This document shows, in pieces, positions 1 to 7,822 of a stretch of 64,000 nucleotides of DNA. The position numbers were made by a program, and so were the translations under genes. Location of the stretch: positions 1 through 64,000 of the forward strand of contig NZ_JMQI01000041.1 of the NCBI RefSeq assembly GCF_000695625.1. The letters run 5' to 3'. Each line of letters starts with the position of its first letter. The stretch's first letter is position 1. The notes under the pieces were generated by a model. The model worked only from the letters and a program-made list of their open reading frames with translations, searched no databases and had not been told where the DNA came from. The stretch comes from Amycolatopsis rifamycinica. Lineage in GTDB: Bacteria; Actinomycetota; Actinomycetes; Mycobacteriales; Pseudonocardiaceae.

Positions 1-605
1 GCGACCGCGGTTTCCGTGGTCTCGTCGGCATGGATTTCGGTGTAGGCCAGCCTGCTGTGGTCGTCGACGGCGTTGTGCAGGTAGGCGTAGCCGTGGCCGC
101 GTTGACCGCTGTTGCGGCGCCCGGCGGCGCGGCCGAGGGCGCGGTGGCCGCCGCCGTCGGGGATGTTGCCCAGCTTCTTGATGTCCACGTGGACCAGGTC
201 GCCGGGGGCGGGGTGTTCGTAGCGGCGGATCGGGGTGGCGGTGGCTCGGTCGAGGTGTGTCAGCCGGGCCAGCCGGTAGCGGGTCAGGATTCGGTGCACC
301 GTGGAGGGGTTGAGGCCGAGCAGGTAGGCGATCCGCGCGGGTCCCCACCGGCGGATCACCCGGACCTTGATGACTCGCCGCTCGGTCCGCGTCGGTGTCC
401 GGGCCGGACTGGTGCGGGGGCGGCTGGACCGGTCGGCCATGCCGGCTTCGCCGAGGTCGCGGTAGCGGCCGGCCCAGCGGGCGGCGGTGGAGACCGACAC
501 CTGGAACCGTTCCGCGGCCCGTCGTAGCGGCCAGCCGTCCTCGACCACACAACGGGCCAGGCGCAGTCTGCCGGTTGGGGTGAGGGGTGCGTTAGCGTGG
601 ATCAC
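1..605 (-). CDS. IS481-family transposase, N-terminal part (cut by window edge)
   Basis: DDE-type transposase read leftwards and running off the left edge, so only about 201 N-terminal residues are present. The GTG start at 605 begins with residues VIHANAPLTPTGR. A helix-turn-helix follows (roughly residues 12-60, with RRAAERFQVS and TAARWAGRYR), then a second HTH-like segment (RWGPARIAYLLG), then the start of the integrase-core fold (PGDLVHVDIKKLG, with the first catalytic Asp, and DDHSRLAYTEIHADET). This arrangement is typical of IS481/IS3-like elements annotated as leucine-zipper IS481 transposases. The last catalytic residues lie outside the window, so whether it is intact cannot be judged. 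Confidence 0.85.
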   Translation of the reverse strand, partial: MIHANAPLTPTGRLRLARCVVEDGWPLRRAAERFQVSVSTAARWAGRYRDLGEAGMADRSSRPRTSPARTPTRTERRVIKVRVIRRWGPARIAYLLGLNPSTVHRILTRYRLARLTHLDRATATPIRRYEHPAPGDLVHVDIKKLGNIPDGGGHRALGRAAGRRNSGQRGHGYAYLHNAVDDHSRLAYTEIHADETTETAV

Positions 606-722
606 GAGGGCCTCCGTGAGGCGGGGTAGACGTCGCAATCCACACCGAACCCAGAGGCCCTCCCTCACACCAAGATCATCCAATCACGTGTCACCACGAT
701 CGCAACCTCCCCGGGCAGTACA
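606..722 (-). mobile_element. Terminal region of the IS481-family element
   Basis: Non-coding stretch between the transposase start and the neighbouring sigma gene. Read on the minus strand, the proposed element end at 722 begins TGTACTGCCCGGGG and is immediately preceded by gCTAGa (723-728). IS481 of Bordetella inserts at NCTAGN and duplicates 6 bp, so 723-728 is the expected target copy. The other end is outside the window, so the inverted repeat and duplication cannot be confirmed here. Confidence 0.55.
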
Positions 723-723
723 G

Positions 724-1362
724 CTAGAGCTCGCCGATCATGCCGCGCAGCTTCGTCAGCGCGCGGTACTGCGTGATGCGGACGTTGCCGGGGGAGATGC
801 CCAGCGCCTCCGCCGTCTCGTTCGCCGACAGGCCCGCGACGATCCGCAGCGACAGGATGTCCTGGTGCAGCGGCGGCAGCGCCGCCAGCAGCCGGCCCAG
901 CCGGGCGCCGAGGTCGAGCTCGAGGACGTGGTTCTCCGGCTCGTTGCCGCCCAGCGGCCGGTCCGGCAACTCCGGCACCGGCTTCGACCGGTCCCGGGCC
1001 ACCGAGCGGAACGCGTCGGCGACCTTGTTCGCCGCGATCGCGCGCACCAGGTACAGGAACGATCCGCCGCGGTCCTGGTAGTTCGGCAGCACCTTCAGCA
1101 CCGCCAGGCACACCTCCTGGGCGACGTCGTCGGCCGAGAGGTAGGACAGGTCCCGGCCGCCGATCCGCGCCCGGCAGTAGCGCACCACCGTCGGCTTGAT
1201 CAGCCGCAGCAGCGCTTGCACCGCGTCGCGGTCGCCGTCGCGGGCCGCCACCACCACCGCGTCGAGCTGCTCCTTCGCCAGGTCGCCCTCCGGCCTCGGC
1301 GCATCCTCCAGCACGGTGTAGCCGTCGACGGCCGCCGCCGCCTCCGCGATCATGGTTTCCAC
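724..1362 (-). CDS. SigD-like ECF RNA polymerase sigma factor
   Basis: A 212-residue sigma factor. Region 2 covers about residues 30-120 (PTVVRYCRARIGG, then ADDVAQEVCLAVLKVLP, the core-binding and -10 helices). Region 4 covers about 155-208 (LPPLHQDILSLRIVAGLSA followed by the HTH EALGISPGNVRITQYR). This matches mycobacterial SigD and the Streptomyces ShbA group. The GTG at 1362 was chosen because AGGAGG lies 8 nt upstream; an ATG three codons further in is the alternative. No anti-sigma gene such as rsdA is adjacent. Its TAG stop (724-726) lies inside the CTAG target of the neighbouring IS, so the reading frame appears undamaged. Calling it sigD itself would need phylogeny. Confidence 0.85.
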   Translation of the reverse strand: METMIAEAAAAVDGYTVLEDAPRPEGDLAKEQLDAVVVAARDGDRDAVQALLRLIKPTVVRYCRARIGGRDLSYLSADDVAQEVCLAVLKVLPNYQDRGGSFLYLVRAIAANKVADAFRSVARDRSKPVPELPDRPLGGNEPENHVLELDLGARLGRLLAALPPLHQDILSLRIVAGLSANETAEALGISPGNVRITQYRALTKLRGMIGEL

Positions 1363-1588
1363 GCCGCCGCCCTCCTCGTGCCCGCCACCGGAACCCGTCC
1401 GTCCACAACGGACACTGTGCTGCGTGGACGGTCCCGGTCCGACATATGGCGTAATCGAGGTGCTGACCAGCAACGTTGCACGATTCCGGTGGTTGTCCAG
1501 CTATTGTCCGTTAATCGTTCACGCCCCGGCCGGAACGGCCGCCGGGCACCGGCGGGACACGGGACAAATAGTGGACAAACACCGGAAA

Positions 1589-2647
1589 TCAAGCCCAGCG
1601 GATTCCGTACGCGAAGCCGGGGGCGAGGTTCCGGAACCGGACGTGCACCTCGCCGGCGTCGTCGGGCGCCAGCAGGGCGCCGGTGCGCGACCGGTCGCCG
1701 GCCGGGGAAACCTTTTCCTGGCGGACGATCCGCTTCGGCACGCGTTCACCGAATCGGACGTGCAGGTCGAAAAGATCGCACGGGTGCCGCGGTACGCAGA
1801 CGTAACGCGGGTCCCGCAGGTTCGCCCGGAATCGCAGGCCGACCTCGTGCCGCGCCCCGCGGCGCAACGGCTCCGGCAGCCGCAACGCCAGCCCGACCCG
1901 GTCACTCGATTCCAGCACCCGGCTCGCGATCACGCCGCCGTGGAACACGTCGACCCCGAGCTCGGACTCGCGCGCCGAATCTTCCGATTCGCCGGTGGAC
2001 GGCAACGTCAGCGCCAAGTCCAGCACGGCGATTTCGTCGGCGTCGGCGACCACCCGCCGGAATTCGAACGCCTCCGGCACGGGTTGGTCGAGAGCCAGCG
2101 CGACACGCAGTTCTTCGGTGTGCCAGCCGCGGTTCGCAGCGTGCCGGGGCGCCGGCCCGGCCGCGGCGACGAGCAGCGCGGCGATCTGCTCGATCCCCTC
2201 GTCGATCCGCCGCCGGACCGTCCGGTCGTCGCGGTCGAGCGTGATCGCCGCCCAGTGCACCCGTTCCTGGTAGAACGGTTTCCGCGCCCGCTCCTCGAGC
2301 GCGAACGCGGCGAGCAGCGCGATCTTCAGATCGTCCGGCAGCGACTCGACCAGCGGCCGCAACCGGTCCGCCAGCTTGCGTCGCACCTCCACGGTTCCGT
2401 CGTCTTCGACAATGCCGCAAGCGGAGCGCAATGCGGGTCCGATCCGGTCCGCGAGCGGTGTCGTGAAAATTGCCCTCCCTTTGCGCAGGGCTTTGAGTTC
2501 CCCGACCACGTCCGCCGCACTGAGGCTCACCGTTCCCCTCCCCTTCCACGCACGGAGGTCAATGTTCGTCAGCGCCACCGCCGATGTCCAGTCGATCACG
2601 CGCTGCCAAACGGATCGCCGTGCCGCGGTTTTCTTTACGGCGAGCAC
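1589..2647 (-). CDS. Conserved actinobacterial protein of unknown function with HTH-like segment
   Basis: A 352-residue soluble protein with a GTG start. I do not recognise a named family. The first half is helical and charged, and contains a segment at about residues 110-150 (PFYQERVHWAAITLDRDDRT followed by VRRRIDEGIEQIAALL) that resembles the DNA-recognition part of sigma-4 or HTH proteins. The second half is rich in alternating hydrophobic residues and looks beta-structured. No signal peptide or membrane segment is visible. It lies 226 bp upstream of the SigD-like gene on the same strand and may be co-transcribed with it. A regulatory role is only a guess. Confidence 0.6.
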   Translation of the reverse strand: MLAVKKTAARRSVWQRVIDWTSAVALTNIDLRAWKGRGTVSLSAADVVGELKALRKGRAIFTTPLADRIGPALRSACGIVEDDGTVEVRRKLADRLRPLVESLPDDLKIALLAAFALEERARKPFYQERVHWAAITLDRDDRTVRRRIDEGIEQIAALLVAAAGPAPRHAANRGWHTEELRVALALDQPVPEAFEFRRVVADADEIAVLDLALTLPSTGESEDSARESELGVDVFHGGVIASRVLESSDRVGLALRLPEPLRRGARHEVGLRFRANLRDPRYVCVPRHPCDLFDLHVRFGERVPKRIVRQEKVSPAGDRSRTGALLAPDDAGEVHVRFRNLAPGFAYGIRWA

Positions 2648-2786
2648 CGGAAAAGCCGAAACCGGCCGGTGTTGGCGTTAACCGTGACAGCATTGCGCCA
2701 CAACGATTTCCCACCGGAAACTCCCGTGGCCGCCGGCGTCGAAAGTGTCGAACCGGCCGGCGCGGCACCGCGCTTCCCGGGTGGGA

Positions 2787-2828
2787 CACGTTCACCCGGG
2801 CGGCGCACCACTCCCGCGGGTGAACGTG
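2787..2828. terminator. 12-bp inverted repeat (hairpin or operator)
   Basis: Perfect arms CACGTTCACCCG (2787-2798) and CGGGTGAACGTG (2817-2828) with an 18-nt loop. It lies 140 bp upstream of the unknown gene starting at 2647 and just before a small reading frame at 2886. There is no T-tract. It could be an operator as easily as a transcript end. Confidence 0.35.
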
Positions 2829-2885
2829 ACCGCGCTGTTGCCTCGCCGCCGGTTGACGGCGGCCCGCCGGGGGTACTTGTTGATC

Positions 2886-3062
2886 ATGAGCCCGAGGATG
2901 TGGCGCCTGCTGATCTCGGGGTCGCTGCGACTGTTCCTGATCAGTGCCGTGCCGGCCGCCGCGCACCTGTCCGTGCTCGCCGGACTGGCGGCAGGGGTGA
3001 TCGCGTTCATCGTGCCGGCCCCGCACAGCCGGCACGACGACCGCGTCGGCCCCGGCGGTTAA
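2886..3062 (+). CDS. Possible small membrane protein
   Basis: A 58-residue frame starting MSPRMWRLLISGSLRLFLIS, with a hydrophobic stretch at about residues 8-46 that could span the membrane once or twice, and a polar His/Arg/Asp tail. There is no convincing ribosome binding site (only GGGGG further upstream) and no recognised family. It fills the gap between two minus-strand genes. It is kept because of its hydrophobic pattern and correct codon bias, but it may not be expressed. Confidence 0.3.
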   Translation: MSPRMWRLLISGSLRLFLISAVPAAAHLSVLAGLAAGVIAFIVPAPHSRHDDRVGPGG

Positions 3063-3068
3063 CGACCC

Positions 3069-3935
3069 TTACGCCGCCTGCCACCGGCGGAGCTTTTCGG
3101 GGTTCCGCACCGCCCAGATCCGCCGGACCGACGCGCCGGCCACTTCGAACGCCATGACGGCCACGACGGCGCCGTCCCGCCGGGCCATCAGGCCCGGCCG
3201 CCCGTTGACGGTGGTCTCCTCCAGCGTCATCGCCGGGATCCGGCCCGTGAGGTCCACGGCGTAGCGCGCGACCCGCTCACCGCCCTCGATCGGGCGGCGG
3301 ACCGCGCTGACGAGCCCGCCGCTGTCCGCGACCACCGTCGCCTCCGGGTCGAGGACGCCCACCAGCCGTTCGATGTCCCCCGCTTCCCAGGCCAGCTTGA
3401 AGGCCCGGACGACGTCCGCGCTCCCCCGGGCCGGCTCCGGCGCGCGGGCGGCCCGGACCCGGCGCCGCGCGGAGGAAGCCAGCTGGCGGCAGGCGGCGGA
3501 GGACCGGCCGAGCACCTGGCCGACCTCCGCGAAGGGGTAGCCGAAGACGTCGTGGAGGACGAAGGCCACCCGCTCGGCCGGCGTCATCGAGTCCAGCACG
3601 ACGAGGAAGGCCATCGTGATCGACTCGTCCAGCGTGACGCGGTCGGCCGGATCGGCGATCCACCCGGTCTCGCCGGGCAGCGGCTCCGGGAGCCATTCGC
3701 CGACGTAGCGCTCCCGCCGCACGCGGGCCGAGCGGAGCTGGTCGAGGCAGATCCGGCTCGTCACCGTCGTCAGCCACGCCCCGGGCGCCGCGATCGCGTC
3801 CCGCTGCGGTCCGGACAGGGCGTACCACCGGCCGTACGCCTCCTGGACGACGTCTTCGGCGTCGCTCAGCGAGCCCAGGAGCCGGTAGGCGAGGCCGATC
3901 AGCTGCCGCCGCTCGGCCGTGATCTCGCCGCTCAT
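3069..3935 (-). CDS. ECF41-type sigma factor (SigJ-like) with C-terminal SnoaL-like domain
   Basis: A 288-residue ECF sigma factor: sigma region 2 (about residues 5-75, RLLGSLSDAEDVVQEAYGRW), region 4 (about 110-165, TPAERVAFVLHDVFGYPFAE), then a SnoaL/NTF2-like C-terminal domain (about 175-285). Two signatures of the ECF41 group are present: WLPEP at residues 81-85 in the linker and NPEKL (usually NPDKL) at 278-282. In this group the C-terminal domain replaces a separate anti-sigma factor and tunes activity. ECF41 genes usually sit beside a carboxymuconolactone decarboxylase or oxidoreductase target, and none is adjacent here. The ATG at 3935 has GAGGGGG just upstream and is preferred to the ATG at 3953. 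Confidence 0.88.
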   Translation of the reverse strand: MSGEITAERRQLIGLAYRLLGSLSDAEDVVQEAYGRWYALSGPQRDAIAAPGAWLTTVTSRICLDQLRSARVRRERYVGEWLPEPLPGETGWIADPADRVTLDESITMAFLVVLDSMTPAERVAFVLHDVFGYPFAEVGQVLGRSSAACRQLASSARRRVRAARAPEPARGSADVVRAFKLAWEAGDIERLVGVLDPEATVVADSGGLVSAVRRPIEGGERVARYAVDLTGRIPAMTLEETTVNGRPGLMARRDGAVVAVMAFEVAGASVRRIWAVRNPEKLRRWQAA

Positions 3936-4113
3936 GTTCCCCCTCGTGTCCATGCGTCCCCACTACGACGAATTTCCGGAACGGGTTGTGACAGCCCCGC
4001 GCCGCCCCGAGCACCACCGCCGCGACATCGCCTGACGCCGGTGCGCTTGTGCGCGATCACGCCCGGTGTAGTGTTTGCCGGTCCGACCGGCGTGCGTGAC
4101 CGCGTGAGGTGCC

Positions 4114-6435
4114 ATGACAGTGCGGCGGTACCCCGTGGCCATCCTGCTCGTCTTCGTCACGACGGCCGTGATCGTGGTCAACGGGTTCGCTTTCTGGGGC
4201 GACACCCCGGCCCTCTGGGTCGACGACGCCATGCAGCTGAGCGCCGGGATCACCGCGGTCGTCTGCGGGTTCGCCGTCGCGCGCCGGGTTCGCGGGCACC
4301 AGCGCTGGTGGCGGGTGCTGGTCGCGCTCGGCATGACGTGCTGGTCGCTCGGCCAGTGCGTCTGGTCCTGGTACCAGCTGGTCGACGGCCGCGGGCTGCC
4401 GTCGCCGTCGCTGGCCGACGTCGGGTACCTGAGCTTCCCGCTGTTCGCGCTCGCCGCCCTGTTCGTGCTCGCCAGGGCGCGGGCCCGGCCGGACCGCGAG
4501 CGCTGGCAGCCCGCCCAGTGGACCGGGCACTTCGGCGTCGCGGTGGTGCTCGACGGCCTCGTCGTCACCGGCTCGCTGTTCATCCTCACCTGGACCGCGG
4601 CGCTCGGGCAGGTGGTCCGGGCCACCGGGCCGGACGCGCTGACCTGGGCGGTCGCCATCGCCTACCCCTTGTCGGACCTGGTGGTCGTGGTCGTCGCGGT
4701 GCTGCTGGTCGTGTTCGACCGGGTGGACCGCCCGTACCGGGCGAACCTGCTGCTGGCCGCCGTCGGGATCGTCGCGCTGGCCTGCTCGGACAGCGTGTTC
4801 GCCTACCTGGTCAGCATCGGCGCGGAAAGCATGAAACCGTGGTCGGACGCGGGCTTCGTGCTCGGCCCGCTGTTCATCGCCTTCGCCTTGCTGGCCACCC
4901 CGAGCACGCGCCGGCGTGACGACGCCGGCCAGGCCGTCGGCGTCGACTGGTGGCAGGTGGCGCTGCCGTACCTGCCGGTCACCGCGGTCGCCCTGCTGAT
5001 CACCGTGCAGATCGTGGCCGGCGCCGGACCGGACGGCGTCGAGGTCTTCGTCGGCGCGCTCGTGGTGTTCCTGGTGCTCGCCCGGCAGCTGCTTTCGCTG
5101 CTGGACAACCGGTTGCTGCTGCGCCGGGTGTACGAAGGCCAGCAGCAGCTGACCCACCAGGCCTACCACGACCCGCTGACCGGACTGGCCAACCGCGCGT
5201 TGTTCGCCGACCGGCTGGACCGGGCCGTCGAGCAGGCCGCGGACGGCGGGCACGGGCCGCTCGTGCTGATCTTCGTCGACCTCGACGACTTCAAGGAGGT
5301 CAACGACCGGTTCGGGCACGCGGGCGGGGACGTCCTGCTGCACGCGGTCGCCCAGCGGCTGCTGAGCTGCGTGCGCGCGGGTGACACCGTCGCCCGCCTG
5401 GGCGGCGACGAGTTCGCCATCCTGCTGGAGGGCGAGGTCGACGCCCCGCAGGCCGTCGCCGACCGCATCCAGAGCGCGCTGCGGCGGCCGTTCGCCGTGC
5501 ACGGCACGCTGGTGCCGGTCCGCGCGAGCATGGGCCTGGTGGTGCCGGACCCGGCCGAGCCGTCGGTGACGTCCGACGTGCTGCTGGGCCGCGCGGACAC
5601 GTCGATGTACGCGGGCAAGCGGCTCGGCAAGGACACGACGGTCGTCTACCAGCCGTCGCCGGACGGGCCGCCCGACTTCCCGTCGGCGTTGCGCCGCGGC
5701 GGCCTCCCGGACGGGTTCGCGCTGGTGTTCCAGCCGATCGTCCGCCTGGCCGACGAGCAGCCGGTGGCGGTCGAGGCGCTGGCCCGCTGGACCGCGCGGG
5801 ACGGCACCGCGGTGTCCCCCGAGACGTTCGTCCGCGCCGCCGAAGGCGCGGGTCTGGGCGCCGAACTGGACGCGCTGGTGCTGGACCTGGCCTGCCGCGA
5901 GATCACCGCGGCCGGCATCGACCTGACGGTGCACGTGAACGTGTGCGCGAGCCGGCTCGGCGCCGCCACGCTGGAGGAAAGCGTCGGCTCCGCGCTGGAC
6001 CGGTACGGCCTGCCGGCGGAACGCCTGGTCGTCGAGATCACCGAGACGGTACCGGTGCCGGACCTGGCGGCGGGCGCGGCCGCGATCCGGCGCCTGCAGG
6101 ACCTGGGCGTTCGCGTGGCGCTCGACGACTTCGGGGCGGGGTACAGCTCGCTGACGGTGCTGCACGCGCTGCCGGTGGACCTGATCAAGCTGGACCGCGC
6201 GCTGACGACGGGCGTCCGCCCGGACCGCGACGCGGCGCTGTGCCGATCGCTGGTCGGGTTGTGCGCGGACCTCGAGGTCGGCGTGGTCGCCGAGGGCATC
6301 GAGACGGCCGAGCAGGCCGAACTGGTCACCCGGGCGGGCTGCACCACCGCCCAGGGCTACCGCTTCGGCCACCCGGCCCCGCTCCCGGCACTGCGGCTGG
6401 GCAGCTCGCCGCGGCCGGTCGTGAGTGGTAAGTAG
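4114..6435 (+). CDS. Membrane-bound GGDEF-EAL c-di-GMP synthase/phosphodiesterase
   Basis: A 773-residue bifunctional cyclic-di-GMP enzyme. Residues 1 to about 335 form a polytopic membrane sensor of several hydrophobic helices. The GGDEF domain follows: the active-site GGDEF at about residue 430 is intact, and RxxD (RAGD) lies five residues before it, the usual product-inhibition site. The EAL domain has EALARW (EAL at about 554), the metal/catalytic residues in HVNV, EITET, DDFGAG (about 671), KLDR and EGIET, and QGY. Both activities are therefore predicted to be functional; which dominates cannot be told. The last codons, VVSGK and the TAG stop, lie within a 46-bp palindromic element shared with the gene ending at 31677. 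Confidence 0.92.
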   Translation: MTVRRYPVAILLVFVTTAVIVVNGFAFWGDTPALWVDDAMQLSAGITAVVCGFAVARRVRGHQRWWRVLVALGMTCWSLGQCVWSWYQLVDGRGLPSPSLADVGYLSFPLFALAALFVLARARARPDRERWQPAQWTGHFGVAVVLDGLVVTGSLFILTWTAALGQVVRATGPDALTWAVAIAYPLSDLVVVVVAVLLVVFDRVDRPYRANLLLAAVGIVALACSDSVFAYLVSIGAESMKPWSDAGFVLGPLFIAFALLATPSTRRRDDAGQAVGVDWWQVALPYLPVTAVALLITVQIVAGAGPDGVEVFVGALVVFLVLARQLLSLLDNRLLLRRVYEGQQQLTHQAYHDPLTGLANRALFADRLDRAVEQAADGGHGPLVLIFVDLDDFKEVNDRFGHAGGDVLLHAVAQRLLSCVRAGDTVARLGGDEFAILLEGEVDAPQAVADRIQSALRRPFAVHGTLVPVRASMGLVVPDPAEPSVTSDVLLGRADTSMYAGKRLGKDTTVVYQPSPDGPPDFPSALRRGGLPDGFALVFQPIVRLADEQPVAVEALARWTARDGTAVSPETFVRAAEGAGLGAELDALVLDLACREITAAGIDLTVHVNVCASRLGAATLEESVGSALDRYGLPAERLVVEITETVPVPDLAAGAAAIRRLQDLGVRVALDDFGAGYSSLTVLHALPVDLIKLDRALTTGVRPDRDAALCRSLVGLCADLEVGVVAEGIETAEQAELVTRAGCTTAQGYRFGHPAPLPALRLGSSPRPVVSGK

Positions 6436-6463
6436 GGGTCCGCCCCGCCTTACCACTCACGAC
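6418..6463. terminator. 46-bp palindromic element with stop codon, copy 1
   Basis: Perfect 15-bp arms: GTCGTGAGTGGTAAG at 6418-6432 and its complement at 6449-6463, with a 16-nt loop that starts with the TAG stop of the GGDEF-EAL gene. It sits between two convergent genes and probably ends transcription in both directions. A near-identical copy in the opposite orientation lies at 31650-31695. Confidence 0.7.
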
Positions 6464-6466
6464 GGC

Positions 6467-7294
6467 TCAACCCGCCTTCACGCCTGGGGGCAGGACGCCG
6501 AAGATCGTCGCGGTCGAGCCCGCGCCGTTGCGGTTGATCGGGCCGCCCGCCAGGACCCAGGCGCCGGTCGTGGGCAGGGCCTTGAGGTTGGCCAGGATCT
6601 CCAGGCTGATCCGGTGCCGCCGGTAGACCAGCTTGGACACCGTGTACGTCTCGTCGGTGCCGACGTCGGGGCTGAACGTGTCGGTGCCCGTGCCACCGCG
6701 GCGGCCCAGGCGTCCGGTGTCGATCAGCCACCGCACCGCGGGGATCGAGAACCCCGGCTGGTGCAGCACGCCGTCCGCGCCGGTGTTCGGGAACGCCGGC
6801 GTGCCCCACTTGGCGTCCCAGCCGGTCCACAGCACCACGACGGACTCGTCCGGGATCCGGCCGTGGCGCTTCTCCCACGCCTTGAGGTCGTCGATCGTCA
6901 CGGCGTAGTCGGGGTTCGCCGCGGCCTTGGCCCGCACGTCGATCTTCACCGCGGGCCGGAACAGGTCCGCCGGGTCCATGTCGTCGGCGAGCGGCTCCCC
7001 GGTGTTGAAGTGCCCGGGCGCGCCCCAGTGCGTCCCGGTGTGCTCGCCTTCGCGGACGAACTGCAGGTAGTAGCCGTCGTCGGGGATGGTGGCGATGGTT
7101 TCCAGCTCGAAGGCCGGGTCCCCGGGGAAGACGTTGGTCGTGGCGGGGTCGTTGACGTGCGACAGGTTGACCAGGTTCAGCTGGTCCAGCCGCACCGGCG
7201 GGGCGGACGGCGCGGCCTGGGCCGTCCGCCCGGACAGCGCCGCGCCGAACACCCCGGCCAGCCCCGCGGCCAGCACTCTGCGTCTCATCGGCAT
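6467..7294 (-). CDS. Tat-exported cyclase-family (kynurenine formamidase-like) hydrolase
   Basis: A 275-residue member of the putative cyclase/Kyn formamidase family (PF04199). The metal-binding signature HTGTHWGAPGHF lies at residues 85-96, matching the family pattern HxGTHxDxPxHF, except that Gly replaces the usual Asp after the Trp. The N-terminus MPMRRRVLAAGLAGVFGAAL followed by TAQA is a Tat-like signal (RRR plus hydrophobic core), so the enzyme probably acts outside the cytoplasmic membrane. Related enzymes hydrolyse N-formylkynurenine, isatin or other small amides; the substrate here is unknown. The start is supported by AAAGGTG about 7 nt upstream. It converges on the GGDEF-EAL gene and lies opposite the DUF5709 gene. 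Confidence 0.8.
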   Translation of the reverse strand: MPMRRRVLAAGLAGVFGAALSGRTAQAAPSAPPVRLDQLNLVNLSHVNDPATTNVFPGDPAFELETIATIPDDGYYLQFVREGEHTGTHWGAPGHFNTGEPLADDMDPADLFRPAVKIDVRAKAAANPDYAVTIDDLKAWEKRHGRIPDESVVVLWTGWDAKWGTPAFPNTGADGVLHQPGFSIPAVRWLIDTGRLGRRGGTGTDTFSPDVGTDETYTVSKLVYRRHRISLEILANLKALPTTGAWVLAGGPINRNGAGSTATIFGVLPPGVKAG

Positions 7295-7386
7295 GAGGGA
7301 TCACCTTTCACCGGCAGCACCGCCGACGTGGCGGCATGGCACGGTCATATCACCCGGGCTGGGCGCGGCCAATGCGTTGCGCGAAG

Positions 7387-7821
7387 ATGGTCGCCGTGGA
7401 CGACGACATCGAAGACAACGCCGACAACGGCATCCTCGACCCCGAGGACACTTTGGACGACCGCGACGAGCAGGCGGAGGGTTATTCACCGCCGGAACGC
7501 GCGCAGGCGACCGAAGGCTGGGGCACCACCGCCCGCGAGACGGCGGAGGGTGAGAGCTGGGCGGGCCGGCTCGCCCGCGAGGTCCCCGACCTGGCCGACG
7601 ACCCCGACGACGACGGGCTGGGCGACACCGAGGACACCGACGGCGAGCTGATCGACGACGAGGTCGGCGACGCCCGCGCGGGCCGTCTGGTCGCGACGGA
7701 CGAAGGCTACGGCGAAGACACCGACGAAGAGCTGTACGCCTCGGACGCCGGCATCGACGGCGGCGCGGCTTCGGCGGAGGAAGCGGCCGTCCACGTGATC
7801 GACCCGTCCCGCCGCTGGTGA
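7387..7821 (+). CDS. DUF5709-family acidic protein
   Basis: A 144-residue, strongly acidic, Asp/Glu-rich soluble protein. It shows the order seen in the actinobacterial DUF5709 family: GILDPEDTLDDRD near the N-terminus, GYSPPERAQATEGWGTTARE, GESWAGRLAREVPD, GRLVATDEG and a C-terminal ASDAGIDGGAASAEEAAVHV. Function is unknown; such proteins are conserved in actinobacteria and are predicted to be largely disordered. The start is uncertain: ATG at 7387 or GTG at 7393. It converges on the RHIM-motif gene with one base between the stop codons. Confidence 0.75.
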   Translation: MVAVDDDIEDNADNGILDPEDTLDDRDEQAEGYSPPERAQATEGWGTTARETAEGESWAGRLAREVPDLADDPDDDGLGDTEDTDGELIDDEVGDARAGRLVATDEGYGEDTDEELYASDAGIDGGAASAEEAAVHVIDPSRRW

Positions 7822-7822
7822 G

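Noticed and set aside
30..527. Plus-strand frame of 165 codons at the left edge
   Set aside because: It is antisense to the IS481-type transposase, which has HTH and DDE-domain sequence.
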